A stretch of 64,000 nucleotides of DNA from Burkholderia multivorans ATCC BAA-247 (GCF_000959525.1 NZ_CP009831.1:2232001-2296000); one strand, 5' to 3'. Positions 1 through 17,251 are shown, counted from the stretch's first letter. Notes: generated from the letters alone by a model not told the origin. Numbers and translations: made by a program.

Positions 1-55
1 ATGCGCTGGAGACGGGAAGAGGATTAGAGCGACGCATTTCGGCCGCCGCAAATGC

Positions 56-84
56 AAAAACCCCCGCCTGCTCGGGCGGGGGTT
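56..84 (-). terminator. Rho-independent terminator of the rrn operon
   Basis: Read on the minus strand, a 10-bp GC-rich stem (arms 59-68 and 75-84, 6-nt loop) is followed at once by a run of five T (complement of 56-60). It lies about 14 bp beyond the 3' end of the 5S gene, in the right orientation to end rrn transcription. Confidence 0.9.
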
Positions 85-97
85 CTTGGCTTAGGGA

Positions 98-212
98 GCC
101 TGACGATTACCTACTTTCACACGGGAATCCGCACTATCATCGGCGTAGAGTCGTTTCACGGTCCTGTTCGGGATGGGAAGGGGTGGGACCGACTCGCTAT
201 GGTCATCAGGCA
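98..212 (-). rRNA. rrf: 5S ribosomal RNA
   Basis: The reverse complement begins TGCCTGATGACC and ends GTAATCGTCAGGCT, as in Burkholderia 5S rRNA, with complementary ends forming helix I. It is about 115 nt long. It is the last gene of the rrn operon, about 115 bp after the 23S gene. The exact ends are judged from the conserved terminal helix and could be off by a few bases. Confidence 0.95.
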
Positions 213-326
213 AAGAGGGTTGTTGCGCAGCTTCGCAGCGCAACCAATCGGGAAGAAGCAGTAATTTTGGTTGTGCGTATCGCACACGAGAATCGACAAG
301 TTCTGTAAGACAGACTTGTTATAGGA

Positions 327-3203
<2,877 letters not shown>

Positions 3204-3388
3204 CTATAACGAGTCTGTCTCATGGACAGTCGCTACAGGTTGAGTTCTCGCGTTGTGCCGTATTCCAATTGAGTCGAACATGAAGTTCGAATCATCTTGA
3301 GATACATCGATACAATCACAACCCGGATAGTTTCCACGTCCATCTCATAAGACGCTTCCGCTATCCAAATTACTTACTTCTTCCTGAT

Positions 3389-3401
3389 TGTTAAAGAACG
3401 A
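3389..3401 (-). promoter_or_regulatory. boxA-like antitermination site, 16S-23S spacer
   Basis: The minus strand reads TCGTTCTTTAACA, close to the boxA consensus TGCTCTTTAACA, in the spacer between tRNA-Ala and 23S. In proteobacterial rrn operons this is the NusB/NusE loading site that keeps polymerase resistant to Rho. A second copy lies upstream of 16S. Confidence 0.75.
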
Positions 3402-3493
3402 CAGCCGATACAGTTTCCTGCATCACTCTGACTGGCTCAATCGCCAATGCAAAGCGCTCGCTGAATTTTCAGCAAACTCTTAGCGTTGGTGAT

Positions 3494-3569
3494 TGGTGGA
3501 GGCAGACGGGATCGAACCGACGACCCCCTGCTTGCAAAGCAGGTGCTCTCCCAGCTGAGCTATGCCCCC
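3494..3569 (-). tRNA. tRNA-Ala (anticodon TGC)
   Basis: This is a 76-nt cloverleaf on the minus strand with encoded CCA. The acceptor stem is GGGGGCA/TGCCTCC with a GTTCGATCC T-loop, and the anticodon loop CTTTGCAAG contains TGC. It sits in the 16S-23S spacer after tRNA-Ile, the standard arrangement. Confidence 0.97.
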
Positions 3570-3609
3570 ATGTACAGAGACCACCCAGGTTTCTTCTCGC
3601 CAGACAACT

Positions 3610-3686
3610 TGGTGGGTCTGGTTGGATTCGAACCAACGACCCCCGCCTTATCAAGACGGTGCTCTAACCGACTGAGCTACAGACCC
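3610..3686 (-). tRNA. tRNA-Ile (anticodon GAT)
   Basis: This is a 77-nt cloverleaf on the minus strand with encoded CCA. The acceptor stem is GGGTCTG/CAGACCC, the anticodon loop CTTGATAAG contains GAT, and the T-loop is GTTCGAATC. It lies between the 16S and tRNA-Ala genes. Confidence 0.97.
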
Positions 3687-3747
3687 CTGAGTCTGTCTTG
3701 ATTACAGCCGATAAGCGTGAGCGCTCAACTTCGCGAGATAGCTCTGG

Positions 3748-5280
<1,533 letters not shown>

Positions 5281-5527
5281 AAACCTGTTACTGTTTTCGG
5301 TTCTCTCGAACCGGTCGCTCACTCAAAGCTGACAGGTCATATGAATTGCTTCATAAACCTGACTTACTTTAGTGTGAGACTCTTGATACTTTTGCTATCC
5401 CGATCCGAAGATCAGGTCTCGCTCACATCAAGCGCCCACACTTATCGGCTGTTAGTTTTTAAAGAACATGTCTGCGAGCAGATCGTCTTGCTCAGCAGCG
5501 CTGCGTTGTCAGCAGCAGAGAAGCGAG
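5281..5527 (-). promoter_or_regulatory. rrn leader region with boxA
   Basis: This non-coding stretch between the rrn promoter and the 16S 5' end contains, at 5456-5468 on the minus strand, TGTTCTTTAAAAA, a boxA-like site matching the one in the spacer. The rest would form the 16S processing stalk. Short reading frames here have no coding character. Confidence 0.65.
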
Positions 5528-5556
5528 ATTATGAACACTGTTTCGCAGATCGTCAA
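5528..5556 (-). promoter_or_regulatory. rrn P1-type sigma-70 promoter
   Basis: On the minus strand a -35 TTGACG (5551-5556) and a -10 CATAAT (5528-5533) are separated by exactly 17 bp. Just upstream is an A-rich block (complement of the T run near 5561-5566), as expected for an UP element. Transcription would start near 5521, about 240 nt before 16S. Confidence 0.8.
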
Positions 5557-5727
5557 CAACTTTTTTCACTACATCGTTGCGACTGCGGGGTTCTTCTTCC
5601 TTCGTCGGGCGGGTGCTCACACTGCAGCACACGTCCGACTTCGCTTCCCCTTCCGCGCCGCGTTTCCGTTAGCGCGAAAGAGGCGTGATTCTATGCAGCC
5701 CACGCCCGATGCGCAAGGGGTTTCGCG

Positions 5728-5773
5728 AAAAAAATCCAGGGCCCCGCACGCTATCGCGCGCGGGGCCCTGGAT
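5728..5773 (-). terminator. Rho-independent terminator of the phn operon
   Basis: A 14-bp perfect stem (5734-5747 with 5760-5773, 12-nt loop) is followed on the minus strand by seven T. It lies 17 bp beyond the stop codon of the HD-domain gene and separates the phosphonate operon from the rrn promoter. Confidence 0.92.
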
Positions 5774-5789
5774 CGACACGCCGGAACGC

Positions 5790-6341
5790 TCAAGCCGCGC
5801 GTACCTGCCGCGCGACGATCTCCATATAGTGATCGAGATCCGGCGTCGGCTTGCCCTCGGCCTTGGCCGTATCGTCCCAGCGGCGCAGACGCAGCGCGTC
5901 CTCCGCATACGGACGCCGCATGAACGTCGCCGCCTCCTCTTCGCTGAACACGCCGCCCTGCAGCGCGAGGCTGCGCACCGAGTCCGGCGACAGACTCTGG
6001 AGGTAGCCGGCGTCCGTCCGGCACAGGCAGCGCTTCGCGTCGACATGTAGCCGGATCGGCTCGAGCACCGCGTCCGAAAACAGCGGCCGCAGAAACGGCA
6101 GCACGAAATACTGATGCAGATCGTCGATCCCGCGCGCGCTCGGTGTCTCGCCCTGGCGATTCAGCAAATGCCCGAGGTCGTGCAGAAACGCGGCCGCGAC
6201 GAGCGCCTCGTCGGCGCCGGCCTCTTCCGCCAGCAGTCCGCTCTGCAGCGCATGCTCGAGCTGCGTCACCGGCTCGCCGCTATAGGCGACATGGCCGTGC
6301 TCGCGATACAACCGATCGATGTCTTCCACTGTCAGCGCCAT
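5790..6341 (-). CDS. PhnZ-like HD-domain phosphonate-associated protein
   Basis: This 183-aa HD-superfamily protein is of the kind found in phosphonate-degradation operons, related to the mixed-valence di-iron oxygenase PhnZ. Visible residues match the PhnZ active site: a YSGEPVTQLEH motif (Tyr20, Glu23, His30), the HD pair His54-Asp55, His76, His99 and Asp156/157. In PhnZ the Tyr and Glu of this motif handle the iron and the substrate amine, so oxidative C-P cleavage of an alpha-hydroxylated aminophosphonate is a reasonable inference. No PhnY*-type 2-oxoglutarate hydroxylase, the usual source of PhnZ substrate, is visible. It is the last gene of the phn operon, 4 bp after phnY, and is followed by a strong terminator. 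The start is the ATG at 6341. Confidence 0.85.
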   Translation of the reverse strand: MALTVEDIDRLYREHGHVAYSGEPVTQLEHALQSGLLAEEAGADEALVAAAFLHDLGHLLNRQGETPSARGIDDLHQYFVLPFLRPLFSDAVLEPIRLHVDAKRCLCRTDAGYLQSLSPDSVRSLALQGGVFSEEEAATFMRRPYAEDALRLRRWDDTAKAEGKPTPDLDHYMEIVARQVRAA

Positions 6342-6345
6342 TGCG

Positions 6346-9953
<3,608 letters not shown>

Positions 9954-9964
<11 letters not shown>

Positions 9965-10874
9965 CGTTTCCTCCCGTCGCACGACGGTTCACGCGGCGAT
10001 AGACGGCATAGAGCGCAAGCGACAACGCAAGCATCGCGACCGCGCCGGCCGAGGCGGTCGGCAGGTCGAGATCGACGGTCGCGCTGCTGTAGATCGCGAC
10101 CGGCAGCGTGACGAGCCTTGCGCTGCCGAGCACGAGCAGAATCCCGAATTCGTTCAGCGTCAGCAGGAAGCACAGCACGGTGCCGGCCGCGATGCCGGGC
10201 CACGCGATCGGCAGCACGACGCGACGCGCGAGCATCCAGCCGGACGCGCCGAGGCTGCGCGCCGCTTCGATCAGCCGCAGGTCGAGCGTCGCGAGCGACG
10301 CGAGCGTCGGACGTACCACGAACGGCGTATAGAACACCGTCTGCGCGAGGATCACGCCGCCGATGCCGAACAGGAAATCGAGCGGCGGCGCCTCGAGATG
10401 GAACAGCTGCTGCAGCGCGATGCTGACCGAGCCCTGCGAGCCGTACAGGAAGATCAGCGTGAACGCGACGAGGAACGACGGGAACGCGACATAGAGCTCC
10501 AGGAATCGCGTCACGAGTGCCGCGCCGGGGAACGGCCTGAAAAACAGCAGCGCGGCCAGCATCACGCCGAGCAGCGATGCGGTGCCGGCGCTCGCGAACA
10601 GCACGCCGAGCGTCGTCAGCAGCACCTGGCGCGTGTCGGGGTTGCCGAAGAAAGTCCGGTACGCGGCGAAACTCAGCCCGTGATCGCCGGACAGGCTCAG
10701 CAGCACGAGCCGCACCAGCGGATAGACGACGAGCGGGCCGAGCACGACGATCGCAAGCGCGAGCAAATGGAAATCGGCGATGCGCTTGCGGCGCTTCGCC
10801 GCGGCCGCGTGCGCGGCGGCCGACGCGCGCACTTGCGGCGGCAGTCCGGCTTCAGGGGTCGATAAGGACGACAT
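9954..10874 (-). CDS. phnU: AEP ABC transporter permease (PhnU type)
   Basis: This 306-aa permease has about six membrane segments and the EAA-type loop EAARSLGASGWMLARRVVLPI. It pairs with PhnV to form the channel of the AEP importer. An Ala-rich polar segment of about 35 residues precedes the first helix. The ATG at 10874 follows a GAGG ribosome site. An in-frame ATG 18 codons upstream lies deep inside phnT and is less likely. It overlaps the end of phnT by 23 bp. Confidence 0.86.
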
Positions 10875-11967
10875 CGTCTGCCTCGCAATGCAGGGAAACG
10901 CGCGCGCCGCGCGTCGGCGCCGCCGCACGGCCGCGTTGCATCGTCACGCGCACCGGTTCGTCCGGCGCGGCGTCGAGCACGACCGCGATCGACAGGTCCG
11001 CGCCCTGCCATTCGACCGACGCCACGGTGCCGTGCAGCCCACCCGCGGCAAGCGGCATCACGGTCAGGCGCTCGGGCCGTACGCAGGCGACCTTGTCGCG
11101 CGCGTCGTGGCGCGCATCGCCGAGCGGGAAAATCACGTGCGGCGGCAGCAGGTTCGCCGGGCCGAGATAGCGCGCGACATAGCCGTCGTTCGGCGCGTCG
11201 TACAGCTGTTGCGGCGTACCGAGCTGGGCGATGCGTCCGTCGCGCAGCAGCAGCGCGCGATCGGACAGCACGAGCGCATCGTCGCGGTCGTGCGTCACGC
11301 AAACGACGGTCAGATTCGGCAGCCGCTCGTGCAGCGCCTTCAGTTCGCTGCGCACCGACGCGCGCAGGTTCGCATCGAGTGCGGACAGCGGCTCGTCGAG
11401 CAGCAGCACGTCGGGCTCGATCACGAGCGCGCGGGCCAGCGCGACGCGCTGCTGCATCCCGCCCGACAGCTGCGCCGGCAGATGATGGCCGGCATCGCCG
11501 AGCTGCACGAGCTTCAGCGCGTCGGCGACGCGCCGCGTGACCTCGGGCGACGCCATCCGGCGCGCGCGCAGCCCGAATGCGACGTTCTCGAACACCGACA
11601 GGTGCGGAAACAGCGCGTAATTCTGGAACAGCAGACCGAGATTGCGCTTGTGCGGCGGCGCATCGGTCAGATCGCGGCCGGCAACGGTCAACGTGCCGGT
11701 CAGGCCGTCGGCCTTCACGAACCCGGCGATGAAGCGCAGCAGCGTCGTCTTGCCGCAGCCGCTCTTGCCGAGCACGGTCAGAAATTCGCCGGCGCCGATC
11801 GACAGCGACAGATCCTCGAGCACCGTGCGCGCGCCGTAGCGCACGCTCAGATGCTCGATCTGCACGCCGCCCGGCGCGCCGGACCGCAGCGTCGTGCGCG
11901 GCTCGGCGGCGCCGAATGCGCCGGGATGGGTCAGGGCGGTATCCACCAGGGTCATCCTCTTGCTCAC
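10852..11967 (-). CDS. phnT: AEP ABC transporter ATP-binding protein (PhnT type)
   Basis: This 371-aa ATPase energises AEP uptake. It shows Walker A GKSGCGKTT, Q-loop FQNYALFPH, signature LSGGMQQR, Walker B VLLLDEP and an H-loop histidine in VTHDRD. A C-terminal TOBE-like domain contains the run RPERLTV. This is the architecture of Fe3+/putrescine/AEP-type importers. The start is taken as GTG 11967. An in-frame ATG at 11955 is possible, but an AGG sits directly against it, too close for a normal ribosome site. It lies 22 bp after phnS. Confidence 0.9.
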   Translation of the reverse strand: MSKRMTLVDTALTHPGAFGAAEPRTTLRSGAPGGVQIEHLSVRYGARTVLEDLSLSIGAGEFLTVLGKSGCGKTTLLRFIAGFVKADGLTGTLTVAGRDLTDAPPHKRNLGLLFQNYALFPHLSVFENVAFGLRARRMASPEVTRRVADALKLVQLGDAGHHLPAQLSGGMQQRVALARALVIEPDVLLLDEPLSALDANLRASVRSELKALHERLPNLTVVCVTHDRDDALVLSDRALLLRDGRIAQLGTPQQLYDAPNDGYVARYLGPANLLPPHVIFPLGDARHDARDKVACVRPERLTVMPLAAGGLHGTVASVEWQGADLSIAVVLDAAPDEPVRVTMQRGRAAAPTRGARVSLHCEADDVVLIDP

Positions 11968-11989
11968 GGGAACGGGCAGCGCGCGCCGC

Positions 11990-13081
11990 TCACTTCGGCT
12001 TCACGACGTCGAGCGGCTTGCCCGAGCTGCCGATCACATCCTTCTTCCAGCGCTCGAGCCACACCGGCTTCTTCGCCATCACCTGGTTCCAGTCGACCGG
12101 AATCAGCTTCACGCCCGCAATCGCCTTTTTCACCGCCTCGCCGTTCTTGCCGGTCAGCGGCACGTCGGTGCGGCCCGGAATGCCGTACATGTCCGGCACC
12201 TTCGACTGCACGTCGGTCGACATCAGATAGTCGATCAGCTTCTTGCCGGCGTCCTGGTTCGGGCCGCCCTTGATCAGACCGATGCCGTACGGGAGCTGGA
12301 ACGTCGTCGGCTGGTCGCCTTCCTTCGCCGCGAGAAAGATCGGCTTGACCGACAGCGCGCCGTGCTCGGCGTCGTCGAGATCCATCTGCAGATCGCCGTT
12401 CGCGACCGCGATCTCGTTGCGCGACAGCAGCACGTTCAGGTAGCCCGTGCCCTTCGTGTGGAACTTCACGCTCTGCGACAGCTTCGCGAGATAGTCGAAC
12501 GCCTTGTCCTCGCCCATCAGCGACGTCGTCAGGATCAGCACGGCCATCCCGTCGCCGGCCGTCGCCGGGTTCGAGTACGCGACCTTGCCCGCATAGCTCG
12601 GCGACAGCAGATCGGCAAACGTCTTCGGCTGGTTCTTCACGACTTCCGGGTTGATCGCGAACGAGAAGTAGTTGTTCACGAACGTCGCCCACGTGCCGTC
12701 CTCGGCCTTCGCGATCGCCGGCACGTTCTTGTAGTTCACGCTCTGATATGCCTGCAGCAGCCCCATCTGGCCCGCCTGCTGGATGAACGGCGGCAGCGTG
12801 ACGATCACATCGGCCTTCGGCGAATTCTTCTCGATGTTCGCGCGGTTCACGACCTCGCCGCTGCCGGCCGTCACGATGTTCACGCGCACGCCTTCCTTCT
12901 TCTCGAAGGCAGGAAGCACGTCGCGATACAGGTTCTCGAGGCCGTCGGCCGTATACAGCACGACCGCGCTCGCCGCATGCGCGGGCAGCGCCGCGCCTTG
13001 CAGCAGGCCCGCCGCGCACGCGGCCAGCGCCAGCTTGCGGAACGCGCCGGCAGCGGCGCGCGTGGAATTCTGCAGTGTCAT
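11990..13081 (-). CDS. phnS: AEP ABC transporter periplasmic binding protein (PhnS type)
   Basis: This 363-aa type-2 periplasmic binding protein has a cleavable signal peptide ending in LPAHAAS (cut near residue 37). The mature protein starts SAVVLYTADG and resembles iron/AEP-binding proteins, with SNPATAGDG in the ligand lobe. It is the first gene of the minus-strand phn operon and captures AEP in the periplasm. The ATG at 13081 has a GGAG ribosome site 8 bp upstream. It diverges from phnW across 300 bp. The frame stays open past the start but becomes the antisense of phnW. Confidence 0.9.
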   Translation of the reverse strand: MTLQNSTRAAAGAFRKLALAACAAGLLQGAALPAHAASAVVLYTADGLENLYRDVLPAFEKKEGVRVNIVTAGSGEVVNRANIEKNSPKADVIVTLPPFIQQAGQMGLLQAYQSVNYKNVPAIAKAEDGTWATFVNNYFSFAINPEVVKNQPKTFADLLSPSYAGKVAYSNPATAGDGMAVLILTTSLMGEDKAFDYLAKLSQSVKFHTKGTGYLNVLLSRNEIAVANGDLQMDLDDAEHGALSVKPIFLAAKEGDQPTTFQLPYGIGLIKGGPNQDAGKKLIDYLMSTDVQSKVPDMYGIPGRTDVPLTGKNGEAVKKAIAGVKLIPVDWNQVMAKKPVWLERWKKDVIGSSGKPLDVVKPK

Positions 13082-13382
13082 CTCACTTCTCCGTAGGCGG
13101 TACACCAAACGGCCGGGGCACGTCCGGCTCTGCTCTGCGCGCCGGCCGCGCGCCATGCGGCGGTTCCGGCCCGAGCGGTTGTCGATCGGGGGCGAGCCGG
13201 CCGATCGGCCCGCGTCGCCGCCGCGCACGGCGCTCGTGCGCGGCACCCGAAGGATCACAGCGTTCGATGACAAACCCGTGACGTGCGCCACAATTTCCAC
13301 AAAATGACACATTTTGCCAATATCCTGCAAGTCGCTCAGAAATGCCGCCCGGCGTTTCGTCCGATCCTTGCTGGAGAAAACC
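13082..13382. promoter_or_regulatory. Divergent phnS/phnW promoter region with palindrome
   Basis: This 300-bp intergenic region should hold promoters for both phn directions. At 13301-13315 it contains the perfect inverted repeat AAAATG-ACA-CATTTT, the only strongly AT-rich symmetric element here and a good operator candidate. No regulator gene lies in the phn cluster. No convincing -35/-10 pair could be assigned by eye. Confidence 0.5.
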
Positions 13383-14492
13383 ATGTCCGATCCGATCCTG
13401 CTGACGCCCGGCCCGCTCACGACGTCCGCCACAACTCGCCACGCAATGCAACATGACTGGGGCTCGTGGGATGCCGCGTTCAACCGGCTGACGGCGAGCG
13501 TCTGTGCGGACCTCGTCGAGATCGCGCACGGCGCGGACGAATACGTCTGCGTCCCGATGCAGGGCAGCGGCACGTTCGCGGTCGAGGCCGCGCTCGGCAC
13601 GCTCGTGCCGCGCGACGGCGTCGTGCTGGTGCCCGAAAACGGCGCGTACTGCACGCGCATTGTGACGATCCTGGAACGACTGGGCGTCGCCGCGATCGCG
13701 CTGCCGTTCGGCGAGGATGCGGCGGTCGACCCGGCCGCGGTCGACGCGGCGCTCGCGCGCGAGCCGCGCATCACGCACGTCGCGCTCGTGCATCTGGAAA
13801 CGAGCGCCGGCATCCTGAACCCGCTCGACGCGATCGCCGCCGTGTGCCGGCGGCACGGCAAGCGGCTGATCGTCGACGCGATGAGTTCGTTCGGCGCACT
13901 GCCGATCGCGCTTGCGGGCAGCGGCATCGACGCCCTGATCTCGGCCAGCGGCAAATGCCTCGAAGGCGTGCCCGGCATGGGATTCGCGATCGTGCGGCGC
14001 GGCACGCTCGACGCGTGCGCCGGCAACGCGCGCTCGCTCGCGCTGGATCTGCACGATCAGTACGCGTATCTGCGGAGGACCGGCCAGTGGCGCTTCACGC
14101 CGCCGACGCACGTGGTCGCCGCGCTGCGTGCCGCACTCGATCAGTATCGGGCGGAAGGCGGGCAGCCTGCGCGCGGCGCGCGCTACCGCGAGAACTGCCG
14201 CACGCTGATCGAATCGATGCGAGCGCTCGGCTTCGTGCCGTTTCTCGATGCAGGCATTCAGGCGCCCGTGATCGTCACGTTCCATGCACCGGCCGATCGC
14301 GCGTATGCGTTCCGCCCGTTCTACGATGCCGTACGCGATGCGGGTTTCACCCTGTATCCGGGCAAGCTCACGCGCGTCGAGACGTTCCGCGTCGGCTGCA
14401 TCGGCGCGATCGATGCCGCGGACATGCGCCGCGCCGTCGCCGCGATCGCGCATGCGATCGAGTCGCTCGGCATCGCGCTGCAACCGGCGTGA
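13383..14492 (+). CDS. phnW: 2-aminoethylphosphonate:pyruvate aminotransferase
   Basis: This 369-aa fold-type I PLP transaminase moves the amino group of AEP to pyruvate, giving phosphonoacetaldehyde and alanine. The PLP lysine is Lys191 in [10 protein letters not shown], and the aspartate that pairs with the pyridine nitrogen is Asp165 in [10 protein letters not shown]. The N-terminal LLTPGPLTT is characteristic of the family. A GGAG ribosome site lies 8 bp before the ATG. It is transcribed away from the phn transporter operon but supplies the substrate for PhnY. No phosphonatase (PhnX) gene follows, so the PhnY/PhnA branch is used. Confidence 0.94.
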   Translation: MSDPILLTPGPLTTSATTRHAMQHDWGSWDAAFNRLTASVCADLVEIAHGADEYVCVPMQGSGTFAVEAALGTLVPRDGVVLVPENGAYCTRIVTILERLGVAAIALPFGEDAAVDPAAVDAALAREPRITHVALVHLETSAGILNPLDAIAAVCRRHGKRLIVDAMSSFGALPIALAGSGIDALISASGKCLEGVPGMGFAIVRRGTLDACAGNARSLALDLHDQYAYLRRTGQWRFTPPTHVVAALRAALDQYRAEGGQPARGARYRENCRTLIESMRALGFVPFLDAGIQAPVIVTFHAPADRAYAFRPFYDAVRDAGFTLYPGKLTRVETFRVGCIGAIDAADMRRAVAAIAHAIESLGIALQPA

Positions 14493-14498
14493 AGATAT

Positions 14499-14531
14499 AA
14501 AAAAGCCCGGCGGCCTGGGAGGCCGCCGGGC
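14499..14531 (-). terminator. Rho-independent terminator after the quinate-type transporter
   Basis: An 11-bp perfect stem (14505-14515 with 14521-14531, 5-nt loop) is followed on the minus strand by TTTTTT. It lies 30 bp beyond the MFS stop codon and 6 bp after the convergent phnW. It has no T run on the plus side. Confidence 0.92.
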
Positions 14532-14561
14532 GAATGCACGACTGCTGCGTGGAGCCGGTGC

Positions 14562-15896
14562 TTAGAGTTCGATCCGTTTGATGTCGCCGACGACGAAGAT
14601 GTACGACAGCGCGCCGATCAGCGCGATCGCGCCAATGAACACGAGCGCGCCGACGAACGAGCCGGTCGAGGCGACGATGAAGCCGACGACGAGCGGCGTG
14701 ACGATGCCCGCCAGGTTCGCCGCGAGGTTGAAGATGCCGCCCGTCACGCCGAGCAGGCCGTCCGGCGCGATGTCGGACACGAGCGTCCAGCCGAGCGCGG
14801 CCATCCCCTGCGCGAAGAACGCGACCGACATGATGGCGATCACGGCCTCGTTGCTCTGCACATAGTTCGCGAGAATGATCGTCGATGCGAGCAGCAGGCC
14901 GGCGATGATCGGCAGCTTGCGCGCGAGGTTCGCGGACTTGCCGCGACGCAGGAGCCAGTCGGAGAAGATCCCGCCGAACATCACGCCGACCGATGCGGCG
15001 ATGAACGGCATCACCGCGAAGAAGCCGATCTTCAGCCAGCCCATATGGCGCTCGGTCGCAAGATAGGTCGGGAACCAGGTCAGGAAGAACACGAGCGTCG
15101 AGTTGCCGGCGAACTGGCCGAGGCAGATGCCCGCGAGCTGGCGCTTCTTGAGCAGCCGGCCGGCCATCGACCAGCTGAACGCCTTCTGCGCCGGCTTGTC
15201 GTTCTTGCGCACGCCGTGCACGAGACCGCCGCCCGCCTCGATATAGGCGAGTTCCGCGGCGTTCGCGCCCGGATGATTGCGCGGCTCGTGATAGAACTTC
15301 CACCAGACGAGCCCGAACAGGATGCCGGCCGCACCGACGACCCAGAACAGCGAACGCCAGCCGAACGCGCCCATCAGCGCGAACAGCACGGGGCTGAAGA
15401 ACGCCAGGCCGATGTATTCGCCGACCGTGTAAGTGCCGGTCGCCATCGCGCGCTCGTTCTGCGGGAACCACGTCGCGACCACGCGGCTATTCGTCGGAAA
15501 GCACGGCGCCTCGCTGAGGCCGAGGCCGAGCCGGCATGCGAGCAGCGTCGCGACGCCCGGCACGAAGCCCTGCAGGAACGTGCAGAGCGACCACAGCGTC
15601 ATCGACCAGTAATAGGTGACCTTGCTGCCCAAGCGGTCGAGAACGAGACCGCCCGGCACCTGCGCGACCACGTACGTCCACGAGAACGCCGAGAACATGA
15701 TGCCCATCACTGCCGCGTTGATGCCGAGCTCCTTCGTCAGCTGCGGCGCCGCCACGCCGAGCACGGTGCGGTCGAGATAGTTGATCATCGTGCCGATCGC
15801 GAGCAGCGCGAGGATCTTGTAGCGCGCCGACGTGCGCCGGGCCGCGCCGGCGGCGGCCTGCGCCGGCGCGGCGCTCGTACGGGTGGGGTGCTGCAT
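14562..15896 (-). CDS. MFS transporter, anion:cation symporter type (probable quinate/shikimate uptake)
   Basis: This 444-aa, 12-helix major facilitator is of the anion:cation symporter (glucarate/hexuronate/phthalate) group. It has the NYLDRTVLGVAAP first-helix signature and the loop 2-3 motif LDRLGSKVTYY. It is the last gene of an apparent operon after the dehydroquinase and dehydrogenase genes. Substrates such as quinate or shikimate are inferred from that position, not from sequence. An AGGAG ribosome site precedes the ATG at 15896. It has a second relative in the window (37.9-39.3 kb). Confidence 0.85.
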   Translation of the reverse strand: MQHPTRTSAAPAQAAAGAARRTSARYKILALLAIGTMINYLDRTVLGVAAPQLTKELGINAAVMGIMFSAFSWTYVVAQVPGGLVLDRLGSKVTYYWSMTLWSLCTFLQGFVPGVATLLACRLGLGLSEAPCFPTNSRVVATWFPQNERAMATGTYTVGEYIGLAFFSPVLFALMGAFGWRSLFWVVGAAGILFGLVWWKFYHEPRNHPGANAAELAYIEAGGGLVHGVRKNDKPAQKAFSWSMAGRLLKKRQLAGICLGQFAGNSTLVFFLTWFPTYLATERHMGWLKIGFFAVMPFIAASVGVMFGGIFSDWLLRRGKSANLARKLPIIAGLLLASTIILANYVQSNEAVIAIMSVAFFAQGMAALGWTLVSDIAPDGLLGVTGGIFNLAANLAGIVTPLVVGFIVASTGSFVGALVFIGAIALIGALSYIFVVGDIKRIEL

Positions 15897-15929
15897 GGTC
15901 GTCTCCTGGTCTCTCTTTATGTCGATGGG

Positions 15930-16799
15930 TCAGCGCGCGACGAGCGACTGAAAGTGCTCGAACATCCGCTCGGCGTCGGGCGTGCGTCCGGTGAAGAGTT
16001 CGAACGCATCGACCGCCTGGTAGACGGCCATGCCGCCGCCGGGCAGCGTCGCGCAGCCCGCCGCGCGTGCCGCGCGGATCAGTTCGGTTTCGAGCGGGAA
16101 ATACACGATGTCGGCCACCCACATGCCGGCGTGCAGCAGTTCGGCGGGCAGCGGCAGGCCGGGATGCTTGATCATGCCGGTCGGCGTCGCGTGGATCAGG
16201 CCGGTCGCCGCACGCATCGCGGCCGCCAGCGCATCGCCGGACGGCGTGCCGCCCGCCGTAACGCGCGCAACCGGAAAACGCTGCTGCAGTTCGCCGGCGA
16301 GCGACGCGGCACGCGTGGGGTCGACGTCGAACAACGTCAGTTCGGCCGCGCCCATCTGCAGCGCCGCATGCGCGACGGCCGCGCCCGCGCCGCCCGCGCC
16401 GAGCTGCACGACGCGCTCGAGGGACGCGCCCGGCAGCCCGCGCCGGAACGACTTCGCGAAACCGGACCAGTCGGTGTTGTGGCCGATCCGGCGGCCGTCG
16501 CGGAACAGCACCGTGTTGACCGCGCCGAGCGCACGCGCATCGTCGGACAGTTCGTCGAGGTGCTCGATCACGCGCTGCTTGCACGGATGCGTAATGTTCA
16601 GGCCGTCGTATCCCATGCGCTGCGCGGCATCGAGCAGCGCGGGCAGCGCGTCGACGCTCAGCCCGAGCGCGTCGAGATCGATACGTCGGTACACGTAGCC
16701 GAAACCCTGCCGGAATCCTTCTTCTTCATGCATCGCGGGCGACAGCGATCCGCCGATGCCCTGGCCGATCAGGCCGATCAGAAACGACGGACGATTCAT
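15930..16799 (-). CDS. aroE: Shikimate/quinate dehydrogenase (AroE family)
   Basis: This 289-aa NAD(P)-dependent dehydrogenase has the substrate-binding serines in [10 protein letters not shown], catalytic Lys74 in NITHPCKQ, Asp110 in HNTDWSGF and the nucleotide loop GAGGAG (134-139). The stretch [21 protein letters not shown] resembles catabolic quinate/shikimate dehydrogenases more than housekeeping AroE. With dehydroquinase and QuiC as neighbours it most likely oxidises quinate or shikimate for growth. The ATG overlaps the aroQ stop (ATGA). The gene symbol is for the family; quiB/ydiB-type function is likely. Confidence 0.88.
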   Translation of the reverse strand: MNRPSFLIGLIGQGIGGSLSPAMHEEEGFRQGFGYVYRRIDLDALGLSVDALPALLDAAQRMGYDGLNITHPCKQRVIEHLDELSDDARALGAVNTVLFRDGRRIGHNTDWSGFAKSFRRGLPGASLERVVQLGAGGAGAAVAHAALQMGAAELTLFDVDPTRAASLAGELQQRFPVARVTAGGTPSGDALAAAMRAATGLIHATPTGMIKHPGLPLPAELLHAGMWVADIVYFPLETELIRAARAAGCATLPGGGMAVYQAVDAFELFTGRTPDAERMFEHFQSLVAR

Positions 16800-17251
16800 C
16801 GCGCGGCTCCCCGCGCAAGAAGCGTCGCCATGCGCTGCAGCGCGAAAATGTAGCCGTCGGTGCCGCAGCCGCAGATCACGGCTTCGGCGAGCGCCGCCAC
16901 GTACGAATGGTGACGGAATGCCTCGCGGCGGTGCACGTTCGAAATATGCACCTCGATCACGGGCTTCGCGATCGCGGACAGCGCATCGGCCAGCGCGACC
17001 GACGTATGCGTATAGGCGGCCGGGTTGATCACGATGCCGTGCGTGTCGTGGCGCGCGGCATGCAGCCAGTCGATCAGCTCGTGTTCGGCGTTCGACTGAC
17101 GGAACTCGAGATCGAGCCCGAGCGACTCGGCCTCGGCGCGGCAGCGCTGCTCGACGTCGGCCAGCGTTTCGGCGCCGTAGATATGGGGCTCGCGGGTGCC
17201 CAGCAGATTGAGGTTCGGCCCGTTCAGCACCAGGACCTTGTGCTTGCTCAT
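16796..17251 (-). CDS. aroQ: 3-dehydroquinate dehydratase, type II
   Basis: This 151-aa protein has the type II dehydroquinase signature [17 protein letters not shown], with the catalytic Tyr near residue 25, and the [10 protein letters not shown] segment with the active-site His. It interconverts 3-dehydroquinate and 3-dehydroshikimate as a dodecamer. It is the first gene of the minus-strand aroQ-aroE-MFS operon and diverges from quiC, so a catabolic role is inferred; a housekeeping copy would be expected elsewhere. The start is at 17251. Confidence 0.92.
   Translation of the reverse strand: MSKHKVLVLNGPNLNLLGTREPHIYGAETLADVEQRCRAEAESLGLDLEFRQSNAEHELIDWLHAARHDTHGIVINPAAYTHTSVALADALSAIAKPVIEVHISNVHRREAFRHHSYVAALAEAVICGCGTDGYIFALQRMATLLARGAAR

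Noticed and set aside
13083-14483. 466-codon minus-strand frame opposite phnW
   Set aside because: Shadow of phnW; the plus-strand protein carries all PLP-enzyme motifs.
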